Assembly: GCA_004293725.1 (NCBI GenBank)
Contig: REAW01000013.1
Location: forward strand, 65,037 to 129,036
DNA from: Curvibacter sp.
GTDB taxonomy: Bacteria > Pseudomonadota > Gammaproteobacteria > Burkholderiales > Burkholderiaceae_C
Reading direction: 5' to 3'
DNA length: 64,000 bases
The notes under the pieces are model-generated. The model did not search any database. It was not told where the DNA came from and was given only the letters and a program-made list of their open reading frames with translations. This document shows, piece by piece, positions 11,498-24,284 of the stretch. A program made the translations under genes and the position numbers. Numbering within the stretch: the first letter of the stretch is position 1; each line of letters opens with the position of its first letter.

Positions 11498-11686
11498 TTA
11501 CATCTTTGCTGGCTCGGAAGCGGCAGGAGCTGCTGGTGCAGCAGCTGGTGCAGCAGCAGGAGCTTCAGCAGCTGGCGCTGGAGCAGCAGCTGGTGCTGGT
11601 GCAGCAACAGGAGCTTCTTCTTTTTTACCGCAAGCAGCCAGGGCAGCAGCAGCGATCACAGCTGCCAAAACGAGAGATTTGTTCAT
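11498..11686 (-). CDS. Small Ala/Pro-rich lipoprotein
   Basis: Protein of 62 residues from ATG 11686 (MNKSLVLAAV). The track begins at a TTG four codons earlier. The lipobox LAAC ends at Cys19, followed by GKKEE, which favours outer-membrane sorting (no Asp at +2). The rest is an Ala/Pro string with scattered Glu, encoded by near-repeats of GCTGCTGGTGCAGC that could expand or contract. Such short lipoproteins are common in Burkholderiales, with unknown roles; a Braun-lipoprotein-like spacer is possible. It shares a terminator with bamC and has a 16-bp palindrome in its leader. Confidence 0.75.
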   Translation of the reverse strand: MNKSLVLAAVIAAAALAACGKKEEAPVAAPAPAAAPAPAAEAPAAAPAAAPAAPAASEPAKM

Positions 11687-11714
11687 TTTTAAGTTCAAAA
11701 GTGAGTTAACGAAA

Positions 11715-11730
11715 CAATTTCCGGAAATTG
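11715..11730. promoter_or_regulatory. Perfect 16-bp palindrome in a lipoprotein leader
   Basis: CAATTTCCGGAAATTG is a perfect inverted repeat centred about 37 bp upstream of the lipoprotein ATG. It could be an operator or, in RNA, a leader hairpin. No known regulator is assigned. Confidence 0.35.
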
Positions 11731-11840
11731 CCTAGGCAGCAAGCTACCCAGCCCTGGCAAAAGCATTCGATCTCTTTCCCCAGAGCCGGAAATTATACAA
11801 GACCCCAAACAGGACCTAGGGGTAAACCCTTTTGCTTTTC

Positions 11841-12338
11841 TCATAACCCCAAAATGGTGCTGGGAAAACCGGGCGAACTTTGCCTCAGGCACTCGTCCAA
11901 TTCTTCTTTCAACACCACACGGCGTCTCGGCTCACTCCCTGAAACACCTGTGCTGCGCTCCAAGTCCAAGCGTCGCATCACCCAGTGTGGGCTCCACAAT
12001 GCACTGGGAAAGCCTGACGCGTCCACCTGTCGGCACACACGACACTCCACCACATGGTCCCACGTGTTGCGCCATTGAACAAAGCGTGCGTGGTGTCGTT
12101 GGACTTCGTCAAACCGCTGGGCCAGCAACACCAAGCGGCGCCCTTTTCTCGACCAAGCGTGCAAGGACTCAACAACGACCTTCTCACGCAACGGCCAATC
12201 GAGAAAATTCGCATCACTCCACACCATGTGCGGCCACCCATCATGGGCAGCACATGCCAGCGCATCACGCACCAATTGTGCAAACACGGCGAGACCTTCA
12301 AACCTGCCATCTGGCAATTGCAACGGGGACTCAGTCAT
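11841..12338 (-). CDS. Hypothetical protein, roxA partner
   Basis: Protein of 165 residues that I do not recognise as a named family. It has no signal peptide or membrane segment. The middle resembles a small nucleotide-independent fold with HMVWSDANFLDWPLREKVVVESL and GRRLVLLAQRFDEVQRHH, and many Arg/Trp residues. The start overlaps the 3' end of roxA by 8 bp on the same strand, so the two are translationally coupled and probably act together or are at least co-expressed. The C-terminal 25 residues look low in structure. Function unknown. Confidence 0.6.
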   Translation of the reverse strand: MTESPLQLPDGRFEGLAVFAQLVRDALACAAHDGWPHMVWSDANFLDWPLREKVVVESLHAWSRKGRRLVLLAQRFDEVQRHHARFVQWRNTWDHVVECRVCRQVDASGFPSALWSPHWVMRRLDLERSTGVSGSEPRRRVVLKEELDECLRQSSPGFPSTILGL

Positions 12339-13461
12339 CAGGATGCAACCAGCCTACAGCGCACCAGTCTTCCATGAGTGCACGCGCGCCCGCACTCAGA
12401 CGCCGAACCTCGGCTGCGCTCAGCGCACGGGCATTCGCCAGGTTCCGCATGAGTTGCGCATCTTTGCCACCAGCATTGAAACTTTCGCCATTGATAAACA
12501 CATGGTCCGCGTCGAACAGCATCCGTGTTTTGCGGTCCAAGCGCACAGCACTATTCACGACGGGTTCTCCGCCGTCAAACCAGACATTGGCCTTGGGCTC
12601 ACTGAGGTATTCACCGAGCGCGCGCGCGACGGCTCTGGGGTCTTTCAAAGCATCTTGCAGTGCTGTTTGTGCGAAATCCAGCATTGCCGAAGGCATTGCA
12701 GCGCTCAAACTTACGGCTTCCTGTTTGGGATCGCGGTACAAACTGGGGGGCAAATCATCGACTGCCTGTTCCGCAAGCCGTTGCAGGATTTCTTGCGCCA
12801 GTTCGGCGCGGTCAGGTGATCGAAAGCCAATGGAATACGTCATACATTCGCCATCGGCAATCCCATCGTGCGCATATTTGGGTGGCAGGTACAACATGTC
12901 ACCCGGCTCTAACACAAACTCTTCTTCGGGTTCAAAACTTGCCAGAATTTTGAGTGGCATATCGGGCTGCAACCTCAGATCTTTTTGACGGCCGATGCGC
13001 CAGCGACGCCGGCCATGGGCCTGCAGCAAAAACACGTCATAACTGTCAAAGTGTGGCCCCACACCACCACCATCGGTCGCGTAGCTGATCATTACATCGT
13101 CCAATCGCGCATCGGGCACAAAGCGAAACTGACTCATCAGCGCATAGATGCGTTCGTCGTGCAAATCCACTCCTTGCACCAGCAAGGTCCATCCGGCCTG
13201 CTTAAATGGGGGGAGGGCTTTGCGCGCAAATGGTCCGTGCTTGAAGCGCCAGTCTGAGCCTTTTTTGGCAGAAGCCTGCACTACCAACCGTGACTCAACC
13301 TCTTCTTGGGCTGCTAAATCCAGCAATTCGGCCCGGTCCAGCAACGATACAAACCCTGGAATGGCCTGGCGGATCACCAGAGGCTTTTTTTGCCAGTGGC
13401 GTTGCATAAAGGTCTTTGGCGAGAGTCCGCCCAACAGCTGGAGAGGTTCTTGGATGTTCAT
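12331..13461 (-). CDS. roxA: Ribosomal protein 3-hydroxylase, JmjC/cupin (RoxA/YcfD-like)
   Basis: Protein of 376 residues matching the YcfD family of Fe(II)/2-oxoglutarate oxygenases, which hydroxylate an arginine of ribosomal protein L16 in E. coli. The iron ligands are visible: HFD at His137/Asp139 in GPHFDSYDVFLLQ, and His198 in LPPKYAHDGIA. GRRRWRIG follows the first ligands as in the family. The C-terminal dimerisation and winged-helix part is present by length. A good AGGAG lies 9 nt before the ATG. The divergent FKBP gene starts only 14 bp away. Confidence 0.88.
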   Translation of the reverse strand: MNIQEPLQLLGGLSPKTFMQRHWQKKPLVIRQAIPGFVSLLDRAELLDLAAQEEVESRLVVQASAKKGSDWRFKHGPFARKALPPFKQAGWTLLVQGVDLHDERIYALMSQFRFVPDARLDDVMISYATDGGGVGPHFDSYDVFLLQAHGRRRWRIGRQKDLRLQPDMPLKILASFEPEEEFVLEPGDMLYLPPKYAHDGIADGECMTYSIGFRSPDRAELAQEILQRLAEQAVDDLPPSLYRDPKQEAVSLSAAMPSAMLDFAQTALQDALKDPRAVARALGEYLSEPKANVWFDGGEPVVNSAVRLDRKTRMLFDADHVFINGESFNAGGKDAQLMRNLANARALSAAEVRRLSAGARALMEDWCAVGWLHPDD

Positions 13462-13475
13462 GGGACAATTCTCCT

Positions 13476-14009
13476 ATGGAAATCACACCACAATGCGTCG
13501 TTGCCCTGACCTGGACGCTGAAAGACACCTTGGGCGAAGAATTGGACGTTTTGGACGAGCCAGTGGAGTTTTTACTGGGCGGCAATGACCTGCTTCCCCC
13601 GATTGAAGAAGCGCTGCAAGGGCATTCGTCTGGCGCCAAACTGGACCTGCAAGTTGAGCCCGAACAAGCCTTTGGTGACTTCAACGACCAACTCATTTTT
13701 TTGGAGCCGCGCGCACTATTTCCCGCAGAACTGCAAGAAGGCCAGACCATGGAGGGTCACGCGCTTCCCGAAGGGTGCAATCCAGACGCGCCGAAAGACG
13801 CGCTCTACACCGTCACGGATATTTACCCCGAACACGTGGTACTGGACGGCAACCACCCTCTCGCAGGGATTGCCATTCGCATCAGCTTGAAAGTGGAATC
13901 AGTGCGTGAGGCAACCGAAGAAGAAATTGGCCGCGGCACCGCTGGCACTGGCTTCTTCCGCATCCAGCCAGTACATGCATCCGCCCCCGGCAACGATACG
14001 CTGCACTGA
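13476..14009 (+). CDS. FKBP-type peptidyl-prolyl isomerase (SlyD-like)
   Basis: Protein of 177 residues from ATG 13476; the longer track ORF reads antisense to roxA. It catalyses proline isomerisation during folding in the cytoplasm (no signal peptide). LTWTLKDTLGEELDVLDEP and VEFLLGGNDLLPPIEEALQG form the split FKBP core, with an inserted chaperone flap region near EPEQAFGDFNDQLIF, as in SlyD/FkpB. The His/Cys-rich nickel tail of SlyD is absent. There is little Shine-Dalgarno sequence. It is divergent from roxA with 14 bp between start codons. Confidence 0.8.
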   Translation: MEITPQCVVALTWTLKDTLGEELDVLDEPVEFLLGGNDLLPPIEEALQGHSSGAKLDLQVEPEQAFGDFNDQLIFLEPRALFPAELQEGQTMEGHALPEGCNPDAPKDALYTVTDIYPEHVVLDGNHPLAGIAIRISLKVESVREATEEEIGRGTAGTGFFRIQPVHASAPGNDTLH

Positions 14010-14030
14010 AGCGGATCGTTCAGCAGCGGC

Positions 14031-14477
14031 TCAGGCCTTTCCGGTCGAGCCGTATCCACCTTCACCACGTTGTGACGCAGGGAACTCGTTCACGATGTTG
14101 AACTGCGCCTGCACCACCGGCACGATCATGAGTTGCGCAATACGCTCCATCGGCTGGATGGTGAACTCCACAGAGCTGCGATTCCAAGCACTAACCATCA
14201 GCTGACCCTGGTAGTCGCTATCGATCAGGCCCACAAGATTGCCCAACACTATTCCGTGCTTATGTCCTAAGCCAGAGCGCGGCAAGATCAACGCCGCATA
14301 GGCGGGGTCTTCCAGGTAAATCGCCATGCCAGTGGGCACCAGTTGCCAGGCATTGGGCGCCAAGACAAGCGGAGCGTCCAGGCAGGCCCGCAAATCCAAC
14401 CCAGCACTGCCCGGCGTGGCATACGTGGGAAGGTTGTCTTGCAAACGGTTGTCGAGAATCTTGACGTCAATTTTCAT
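14031..14477 (-). CDS. dut: dUTP diphosphatase
   Basis: Trimeric dUTPase of 148 residues, which hydrolyses dUTP to dUMP and keeps uracil out of DNA. All five motifs are present in order: [40 protein letters not shown] and [10 protein letters not shown]. It starts 11 bp after coaBC on the same strand, the coaBC-dut order also seen in E. coli. Confidence 0.96.
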   Translation of the reverse strand: MKIDVKILDNRLQDNLPTYATPGSAGLDLRACLDAPLVLAPNAWQLVPTGMAIYLEDPAYAALILPRSGLGHKHGIVLGNLVGLIDSDYQGQLMVSAWNRSSVEFTIQPMERIAQLMIVPVVQAQFNIVNEFPASQRGEGGYGSTGKA

Positions 14478-14488
14478 GGCTTTTTTTA

Positions 14489-17462
<2,974 letters not shown>

Positions 17463-17463
<1 letters not shown>

Positions 17464-18317
17464 TGAAACTTTGTGGATTTGACATTGGCCTGGAGCACCG
17501 CTTTTTCCTGATTGCGGGCACCTGCTCCATTGAAGGCCTGGAAATGTCCATCGACGTGGCAGGTCAGCTCAAGGAAGCCTGCACCGCTCTTGGCATCCCC
17601 CTGATCTACAAGGGCTCCTTTGACAAGGCCAACCGATCCTCCGGCACCAGCAAGCGCGGCGTCGGTCTGGATGCCGGTCTGAAAATCCTGGATGAGGTAC
17701 GTCGCCAGCTTCAATTGCCCATCCTGACCGATGTCCATGATGAATCCCACATAGCCGAAGTCGCTAGCGTGGTGGATGTACTGCAGACTCCTGCGTTCCT
17801 ATGCCGCCAGACCGACTTCATCCGCGCAGTGGCCCAGTCTGGCAAGCCGGTGAATATCAAGAAAGGGCAATTCCTTGCGCCCTGGGACATGAAGAACGTC
17901 ATCGACAAGGCCCGCGCCGCCGCCGAAGAAGCTGGACTCTCGCCGGATCGCTTTCTGGCCTGCGAACGTGGCGTGAGCTTTGGATACAACAACCTCGTGG
18001 CCGATATGACCAGCCTGGCAGAGATGCGCAAGTCAGGGGCCCCTGTAGTGTTCGATGTGACCCACTCGGTACAAAAACCCGGTGGCCTTGGCGGAAGCAG
18101 TGGCGGCGCGCGCGACATGGTGCCTTTGCTGGCCCGCGCCGGCGTGGCTGCGGGAGTGGCAGGGCTCTTCATGGAAACCCATCCTCGACCTGCCGAAGCT
18201 TGGTCCGATGGACCAAATGCCGTTCCGCTACGCCACATGAAGGCCTTGCTGGAGACCCTGGTGGCCCTGGATTCCGTAACCAAAAAAACTCCACTGCTGG
18301 AGAATAGTTTCCAATAG
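17463..18317 (+). CDS. kdsA: 3-deoxy-8-phosphooctulonate (KDO-8-P) synthase
   Basis: Protein of 284 residues that condenses PEP with arabinose-5-phosphate for LPS inner-core KDO. The start is ATG 17463, overlapping the pyrG stop by 1 nt; the track ORF begins 132 bp too early inside pyrG. Family signatures include [40 protein letters not shown] and [24 protein letters not shown] lacks the metal-site Cys of metal-dependent KDO8PS near the N-terminus in an obvious way, so the metal class is not decided here. The pyrG-kdsA-eno order is common in proteobacteria. Confidence 0.95.
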
Positions 18318-18369
18318 GCGCGCGCATCATGTAGCCTGCCCGTTTTTGTTTGTCTGCTTTTGAACTTGA

Positions 18370-19662
<1,293 letters not shown>

Positions 19663-19689
19663 GCACAGCTATCCCGCTGAACACCCGCC

Positions 19690-19965
19690 ATGGCCAACCG
19701 CTTTGTTCCTGCTGCCTTGATCGCCTTGCTGGTGATCTTGCACGGACAGCTGTGGTTTGGCCGTGGCAGTGTGCCCAATGTTTCCAAGTTGACTGGCCAA
19801 CTGGATGCACAGATACAGAACAATATCCTGGCCGTTCAAGCCAATGAGCGTTTGATGGCTGAAATTAGCGACCTGCGAGAAGGTCTGGAAATTGTGGAAG
19901 AAAAAGCCCGCACCGAACTAGGCATGGTCAAAGCCAACGAAATTTACGTGCAAATCGCGCGATAA
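19690..19965 (+). CDS. ftsB: Cell division protein FtsB (septum formation initiator)
   Basis: Bitopic inner-membrane protein of 91 residues, part of the FtsQLB complex that activates septal peptidoglycan synthesis. One hydrophobic segment (about 6-22, VPAALIALLVILHGQLWFG) is followed by a periplasmic coiled coil with NERLMAEISDLREG and a closing KARTELGMVKANE, the typical C-terminal signature of this family. The eno-ftsB order is conserved in proteobacteria. Confidence 0.9.
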   Translation: MANRFVPAALIALLVILHGQLWFGRGSVPNVSKLTGQLDAQIQNNILAVQANERLMAEISDLREGLEIVEEKARTELGMVKANEIYVQIAR

Positions 19966-19973
19966 CGGGGCCT

Positions 19974-20618
19974 ATGAAGATCGGTATCGTAGGCGCAGAG
20001 TGCAGTGGCAAATCAACGCTCGCGTCGGCGCTGCATGCCGCTTTGCAAAACAGCTACCCATCTGTTACGGTCATCGCCGAGTATTTGCGTGAATGGACTG
20101 CGCTGCACGGACGCCCCCCGATCGCCCACGAGCAAGAACACGTCGCCACCGCACAAGTGTTACGCGTTCAACAAGCCCAAACCGCCTGCGTAGTGATTGA
20201 CACGACCCCCTTGGTCACCGCCGTCTACAGCGACGTATTGTTCCACGACAGCAGCTTGTACAAGGCGGCGGTCGTGTTTCAACGCAGCCTTGACGTCACA
20301 TTGCTGTTGTGCCTGGATTTGCCCTGGGTAGCCGACGGTATTCAGCGCGATGGGGTCGCGATGCAACAGCGTATTGATACCCGACTGCGTGAAATTCTCC
20401 TCCTGCACCGCCTTCCATTTGCCTCCATCTACGGAGCAGGGCCCAAGAGACTCGAGGCTGCGCTCAGGGCGATAGACCAAGCTGATGCCACGCGCAGAAT
20501 ACGACGACCAACCCCGCAGGGGCCTGCCTGGACATGGACCTGCGAAACATGCTCTGATGCTGACTGTGAGCACCGGATGTTTAGCCGACTCACCCAAGCC
20601 CATTCAGTGCGCGTCTGA
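19974..20618 (+). CDS. NadR-like P-loop kinase with C-terminal Cys cluster
   Basis: Protein of 214 residues. Walker A is GAECSGKST (7-15), close to the NadR ribosylnicotinamide-kinase form GxESSGKST. EYLREW and VVIDTTPLVT continue the AAA_28/NadR kinase pattern. The likely reaction is phosphorylation of nicotinamide riboside or a related nucleoside, by family only. The C-terminus has CETCSDADCEH, a CxxC plus CxH set suited to zinc, which NadR of E. coli does not have there. It follows ftsB by 8 bp and overlaps hslO tail to tail by 15 bp. Confidence 0.7.
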   Translation: MKIGIVGAECSGKSTLASALHAALQNSYPSVTVIAEYLREWTALHGRPPIAHEQEHVATAQVLRVQQAQTACVVIDTTPLVTAVYSDVLFHDSSLYKAAVVFQRSLDVTLLLCLDLPWVADGIQRDGVAMQQRIDTRLREILLLHRLPFASIYGAGPKRLEAALRAIDQADATRRIRRPTPQGPAWTWTCETCSDADCEHRMFSRLTQAHSVRV

Positions 20619-21593
20619 GCCACCGTCCAGTCGTAGCAAGGGATCGGTGAATAACTGGGCCGCGTCCACCGGGTCGAAGCGGTGCTGGACGCCACAAAAC
20701 TCGCACGACACCTCGATGTCATGGCGTTCCGACAAAATGCTCTCTGCCTCCGCACGTCCCAGGCTAATGATCATGCGACCGACCCGTTCGCGGCTGCAGC
20801 TGCAAGCAAACCGGGGTGCCGCCTCACCCACCAAAGGCTCGAATCGAGTGATCTGCTCCTCCCAAAAAAGACGGCGCAGAATCGTATCCACGTCCAGCGT
20901 CAGCAACTCTTCGCGTTTGAGGCTGGCCGCCAGCGTGGCAATGCGGTTGTAATGTTCATTGAGTCCTATCGCGTCCTCGTTTTCCTTGGACACCATGCTG
21001 CCAGACAAATTACTTTCGCCCTGCATGGGCAAGCGTTGAATCAAAAGGCCAGCGGCCACTTCATCATTGGCCGCCAGCACCAAGGTCGTGTCGAGTTGTT
21101 CGCTTTGAAGCATGTAGTGCTCCAGTACGGCACTAAGTTTTTCGATCGGACGAGCATGGTCATCAAACAGCGGCACCACGCCTTGGTAGGGCTGCTGCCC
21201 CGGGAACTTGGTCTTGGGGTCTAGCGTGATCGCACAACGTCCCTCGTTGTTGATATTGACCATTTGACTGAGCGACAGGTCTTCCGCTACCTCCCCCGCT
21301 ACCGTAGCAGTCGCGCGCAGCGTTAAATCGGATTGCACCTCTACCACTGCCACCTGCACGGGGCCATCTCCGAATATTTGGAGAACCAATGCACCATCGA
21401 ACTTGATGTTGGATTGCATCAATACCGCTGCAGCAGCCATCTCCCCCAGCATGTTCTGTACTGGCGTCGGGTAGGCGCCAGTATTGCTGTTGGAGGCTCG
21501 CCGACGCAGGATTTCCACCCAAGCGTCAGTCAACCGCACAACGGCGCCACGCACCGGCAAACCATCAAACAAAAACTTGTGCAACTCTGACAT
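20604..21593 (-). CDS. hslO: Redox-regulated chaperone Hsp33
   Basis: Cytoplasmic holdase of 329 residues activated by oxidation. The substrate-binding core holds GEMAAAAVLMQSNIKFDG and the linker domain follows. The C-terminal zinc switch is CSC in FACSCSRERV plus CEFC in VSCEFCGVQ, all four cysteines present. The C-terminal 5 codons overlap the 3' end of the NadR-like gene on the other strand. Confidence 0.92.
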   Translation of the reverse strand: MSELHKFLFDGLPVRGAVVRLTDAWVEILRRRASNSNTGAYPTPVQNMLGEMAAAAVLMQSNIKFDGALVLQIFGDGPVQVAVVEVQSDLTLRATATVAGEVAEDLSLSQMVNINNEGRCAITLDPKTKFPGQQPYQGVVPLFDDHARPIEKLSAVLEHYMLQSEQLDTTLVLAANDEVAAGLLIQRLPMQGESNLSGSMVSKENEDAIGLNEHYNRIATLAASLKREELLTLDVDTILRRLFWEEQITRFEPLVGEAAPRFACSCSRERVGRMIISLGRAEAESILSERHDIEVSCEFCGVQHRFDPVDAAQLFTDPLLRLDGGSDAH

Positions 21594-21631
21594 GCACGCC
21601 TCCCTTGAAGCCAGCCGTAGGGGGCCAGCGG

Positions 21632-22156
21632 TTAAGCAATCTTCTTCAGTCCGTTTTTGAAGCGACGGGCATTTTCAATGTAGTGCAGCGCACTCATACG
21701 TAAACCCGCTTGCTGCACTTCTGACAACTGGCGTACCACTTTCGCGGGGCTGCCGATGATCATCGAACCATCAGGAAAATCTTTCCCCTCTGTTACGAGC
21801 GAGCCCGCGCCAACAATACACATCTTGCCGATCTTGGCACCATTGAGCACGATGGCACCAATACCGATCAACGATCCGTCGCCAATAGTGCAACCATGCA
21901 ACATGACCTGATGGCCAACAGTGACGTTTTCGCCAATCGTCAGTGGCTTGCCGATATCGGCGTGCAGCACGCTAGCGTCCTGGATGTTGGACCCCTTGCC
22001 TATGCAAATGGTCTCGGTATCACCTCGCACTACCGCGCCAAACCAGACGCTGGCATTTTCGGCCAATTCGACGTTGCCCATGACTTGGGCACTGTCTGCC
22101 ACCCAAGCCGACGCAGCGATGCGCGGTGCAATCTGGTCGAGTTCATAAATTGCCAT
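21632..22156 (-). CDS. Gamma carbonic anhydrase family protein
   Basis: Left-handed beta-helix protein of 174 residues built from hexapeptide repeats ([20 protein letters not shown]). Three histidines expected to bind metal are seen in SVLHADIG and [15 protein letters not shown] in VVRGDTETI and the family's Gln in SNIQDAS are present, as in YrdA/PaaY. Carbonic anhydrase activity in this branch is variable, so function is by family only. It precedes hslO on the same strand and diverges from a DUF455 gene with 38 bp between starts. Confidence 0.85.
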   Translation of the reverse strand: MAIYELDQIAPRIAASAWVADSAQVMGNVELAENASVWFGAVVRGDTETICIGKGSNIQDASVLHADIGKPLTIGENVTVGHQVMLHGCTIGDGSLIGIGAIVLNGAKIGKMCIVGAGSLVTEGKDFPDGSMIIGSPAKVVRQLSEVQQAGLRMSALHYIENARRFKNGLKKIA

Positions 22157-22194
22157 AGCCGATCTCCAGAATGCGCAAAACTAGAATTGTAGAG

Positions 22195-23004
22195 ATGGAA
22201 CTCCGACACCACGCGCTACAAGCCTTTGAAATCACTGATGCCGACGCCAAAGTCATGGCGGTTCAAGCGTTGGGCTCCCTGCGGGGCACACTGCCTGTCG
22301 ACTGCGAGCAAAGCTTTGCCGGTCCCAAAACCCCTGGGCGCCCCCTCCTGCCGGCATTGGTAGAACCCAAGGACGTTCCCCGGCGATCCCCGTTTACGGC
22401 AGAGGGGCATGCCGCGCTGGTGCATTCCATTGCGCACATCGAATTCAATGCGATCAACCTCGCGCTGGACGCCATCTGGCGATTTGCCAATATGCCCGAC
22501 ACCTACTACCGGGACTGGTTACAGGTTGCGCTAGAAGAATCTCAACACTTCCAGGCCCTCCAATCGCATTTGCAGAGCTGCGGTTACTCCTATGGCAGCT
22601 TCCCCGCCCACGACGGGCTATGGACTATGTGCGACAACACCCGACGCGATGTAGTGGCCCGCATGGCCTTGGTACCACGCACGTTGGAAGCCAGAGGCCT
22701 GGATGCCACGCCTCTGATCCAAGCGAAGCTGCGTAAAGTAGGAAGCCCCAACTCCCTGGAAGCCAGCCGCATCCTTGACACCATTCTGTCGGAAGAAATT
22801 GGCCATGTGGCCATCGGCAATCGCTGGTTCCATTGGCTCTGTCAACGGGACGGTATCGAACCGGCAGCTTTCTATGCACGGGCCGCTTTGCTCTATGCCG
22901 CGCCGCGACCGAAGCCCCCCTTCAACCTGGTCGCCCGAAAGCAGGCTGGCTTCACAGACGCAGAGCTACAGTTCATGCAATCCAGTGCAACCGCACAGGT
23001 CTAG
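22195..23004 (+). CDS. DUF455 ferritin-like protein
   Basis: Protein of 269 residues from ATG 22195 (MELRHHALQA), preferred over the track's ATG 24 bp upstream because family members start this way. It carries the helical pattern of ferritin-like diiron proteins: HIEFNAINLALDAIWRF, DWLQVALEESQHFQAL and SEEIGHVAIGNRW give E, ExxH and ExxH sets. Some relatives are linked to tRNA or rhamnan processing, but the role here is unknown. It is divergent from the gamma carbonic anhydrase. Confidence 0.82.
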   Translation: MELRHHALQAFEITDADAKVMAVQALGSLRGTLPVDCEQSFAGPKTPGRPLLPALVEPKDVPRRSPFTAEGHAALVHSIAHIEFNAINLALDAIWRFANMPDTYYRDWLQVALEESQHFQALQSHLQSCGYSYGSFPAHDGLWTMCDNTRRDVVARMALVPRTLEARGLDATPLIQAKLRKVGSPNSLEASRILDTILSEEIGHVAIGNRWFHWLCQRDGIEPAAFYARAALLYAAPRPKPPFNLVARKQAGFTDAELQFMQSSATAQV

Positions 23005-23028
23005 AATGGCCTGAAGTCCTTTACGCCC

Positions 23029-24279
23029 ATGTCCGACAAATATCCCCACGCAAGCACTTCTTTGACCGGTCCCTCGGTTGCAATTGCCCGCCAAGCAATT
23101 CTTGACAGCGACCGAAGCGTTTTCGGCTATGAACTGTTTGACCGTTCCGTCGCCCCGGAAATGCATACCGCCACAAGTGACGCACAACTGCTGTTCAACC
23201 TCTTGTCAATGGCCGACAACGAGGTATTGATGCAGAAGAAAACACTGTTTATCAACTGCACCCATGACAGCCTTGCCGGGGGACACCTCGAGCTGGTCGC
23301 CCCTGAACATATCGTGCTCGAAATTCCGGCACTTCCGGTTGCGCAGGTGGACCACATTCAGACTCGATTGCCAACGCTCCAAGCCATGAAGGATCGCGGC
23401 TTTCGACTCGCGTTTGATTTTTCGGTACTCACGCGTTCATACGAGACTTGGCTGCCGCTGGCATCATTTATCAAATTTGATGTTTCGGTACTCAAGTCCG
23501 CATCCATTCAGTCCTTTGTCAAGTTGGCCCAAGGCAAAACCAATGCGCAGTTGATTGCTGAAAAAGTGGAAACGGCCCAACAACACAGCATGTTGCAAGA
23601 GTTGGGTGTGCAGTTGTTTCAGGGCTACTGGTTTGCAAAACCCGTGTTGGTAGAAGGGCAAACCTTACGCCCCGCGCAAGCCACTATTCTTCAGCTCATC
23701 AACCTGGTACGCCAACAGGCCAGCACCCACGAGATTGAGGAAGTCCTCAAGCGCGACCCCACCCTGTCCTTCAACCTGCTGCGTTTCATTAATTCAGCCA
23801 GCTTTGGCCTGCGCACAGAAGTCACCTCGTTCAAACATGCAGTCATGTTGTTGGGCCTGAAAAAGCTCTTCAAATGGGCCGCTTTGCTGCTGACCACCTC
23901 GCAGGTTGGTGGCGTACCACCCGCAGTGGGAAGCACGGCGGTTGTCCGTGGTCGCCTCATGGAACTGCTGGCAGCCGAAACGTTGGAGCCGGATGAATGT
24001 GACAACGCTTTTGTAGTGGGAATTTTTTCGCTGTTAAACACCTTGCTCGGTATGCCGTTGCCGGCCGCCTTAGCTTCACTAAGCCTTCCAGAAACCGTGA
24101 CCAATGCGCTTTTGTATGGCACTGGTCCATTGGCACCTTACCTGGCCCTTGCCCAGGCTTGCGAGTCGGGCGACGACGATACATTTGCTAATACATCGCT
24201 CGCTCTGGGATTGAGCAGCAACCAAGTCAATTGGGCCCATTTGCAGGCGCTGGCCTGGGCCGAAACCCTACTAGATTAG
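23029..24279 (+). CDS. EAL-HDOD signalling protein (degenerate EAL)
   Basis: Protein of 416 residues in the YuxH family. The N-terminal half (about 15-200) is an EAL fold with the catalytic motif lost: YELFDRS stands where xEALxR would be, and the DDFG loop is FDFSV. It probably binds no c-di-GMP or does not hydrolyse it. FQGYWFAKP is the normal closing strand. The C-terminal half (about 205-400) is an HDOD domain with EVLKRDPTLSFNLLRFINSA and ALLLTTS. These proteins act in motility or surface signalling in other bacteria. It sits 24 bp after DUF455 and converges on xerD. Confidence 0.85.
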   Translation: MSDKYPHASTSLTGPSVAIARQAILDSDRSVFGYELFDRSVAPEMHTATSDAQLLFNLLSMADNEVLMQKKTLFINCTHDSLAGGHLELVAPEHIVLEIPALPVAQVDHIQTRLPTLQAMKDRGFRLAFDFSVLTRSYETWLPLASFIKFDVSVLKSASIQSFVKLAQGKTNAQLIAEKVETAQQHSMLQELGVQLFQGYWFAKPVLVEGQTLRPAQATILQLINLVRQQASTHEIEEVLKRDPTLSFNLLRFINSASFGLRTEVTSFKHAVMLLGLKKLFKWAALLLTTSQVGGVPPAVGSTAVVRGRLMELLAAETLEPDECDNAFVVGIFSLLNTLLGMPLPAALASLSLPETVTNALLYGTGPLAPYLALAQACESGDDDTFANTSLALGLSSNQVNWAHLQALAWAETLLD

Positions 24280-24284
24280 CCGCT

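Noticed and set aside
11515-11640. GCAGCTGCTGG-type tandem repeats as a separate satellite or CRISPR-like array
   Set aside because: They are the codons of the Ala/Pro tail of the small lipoprotein; no regular spacer.
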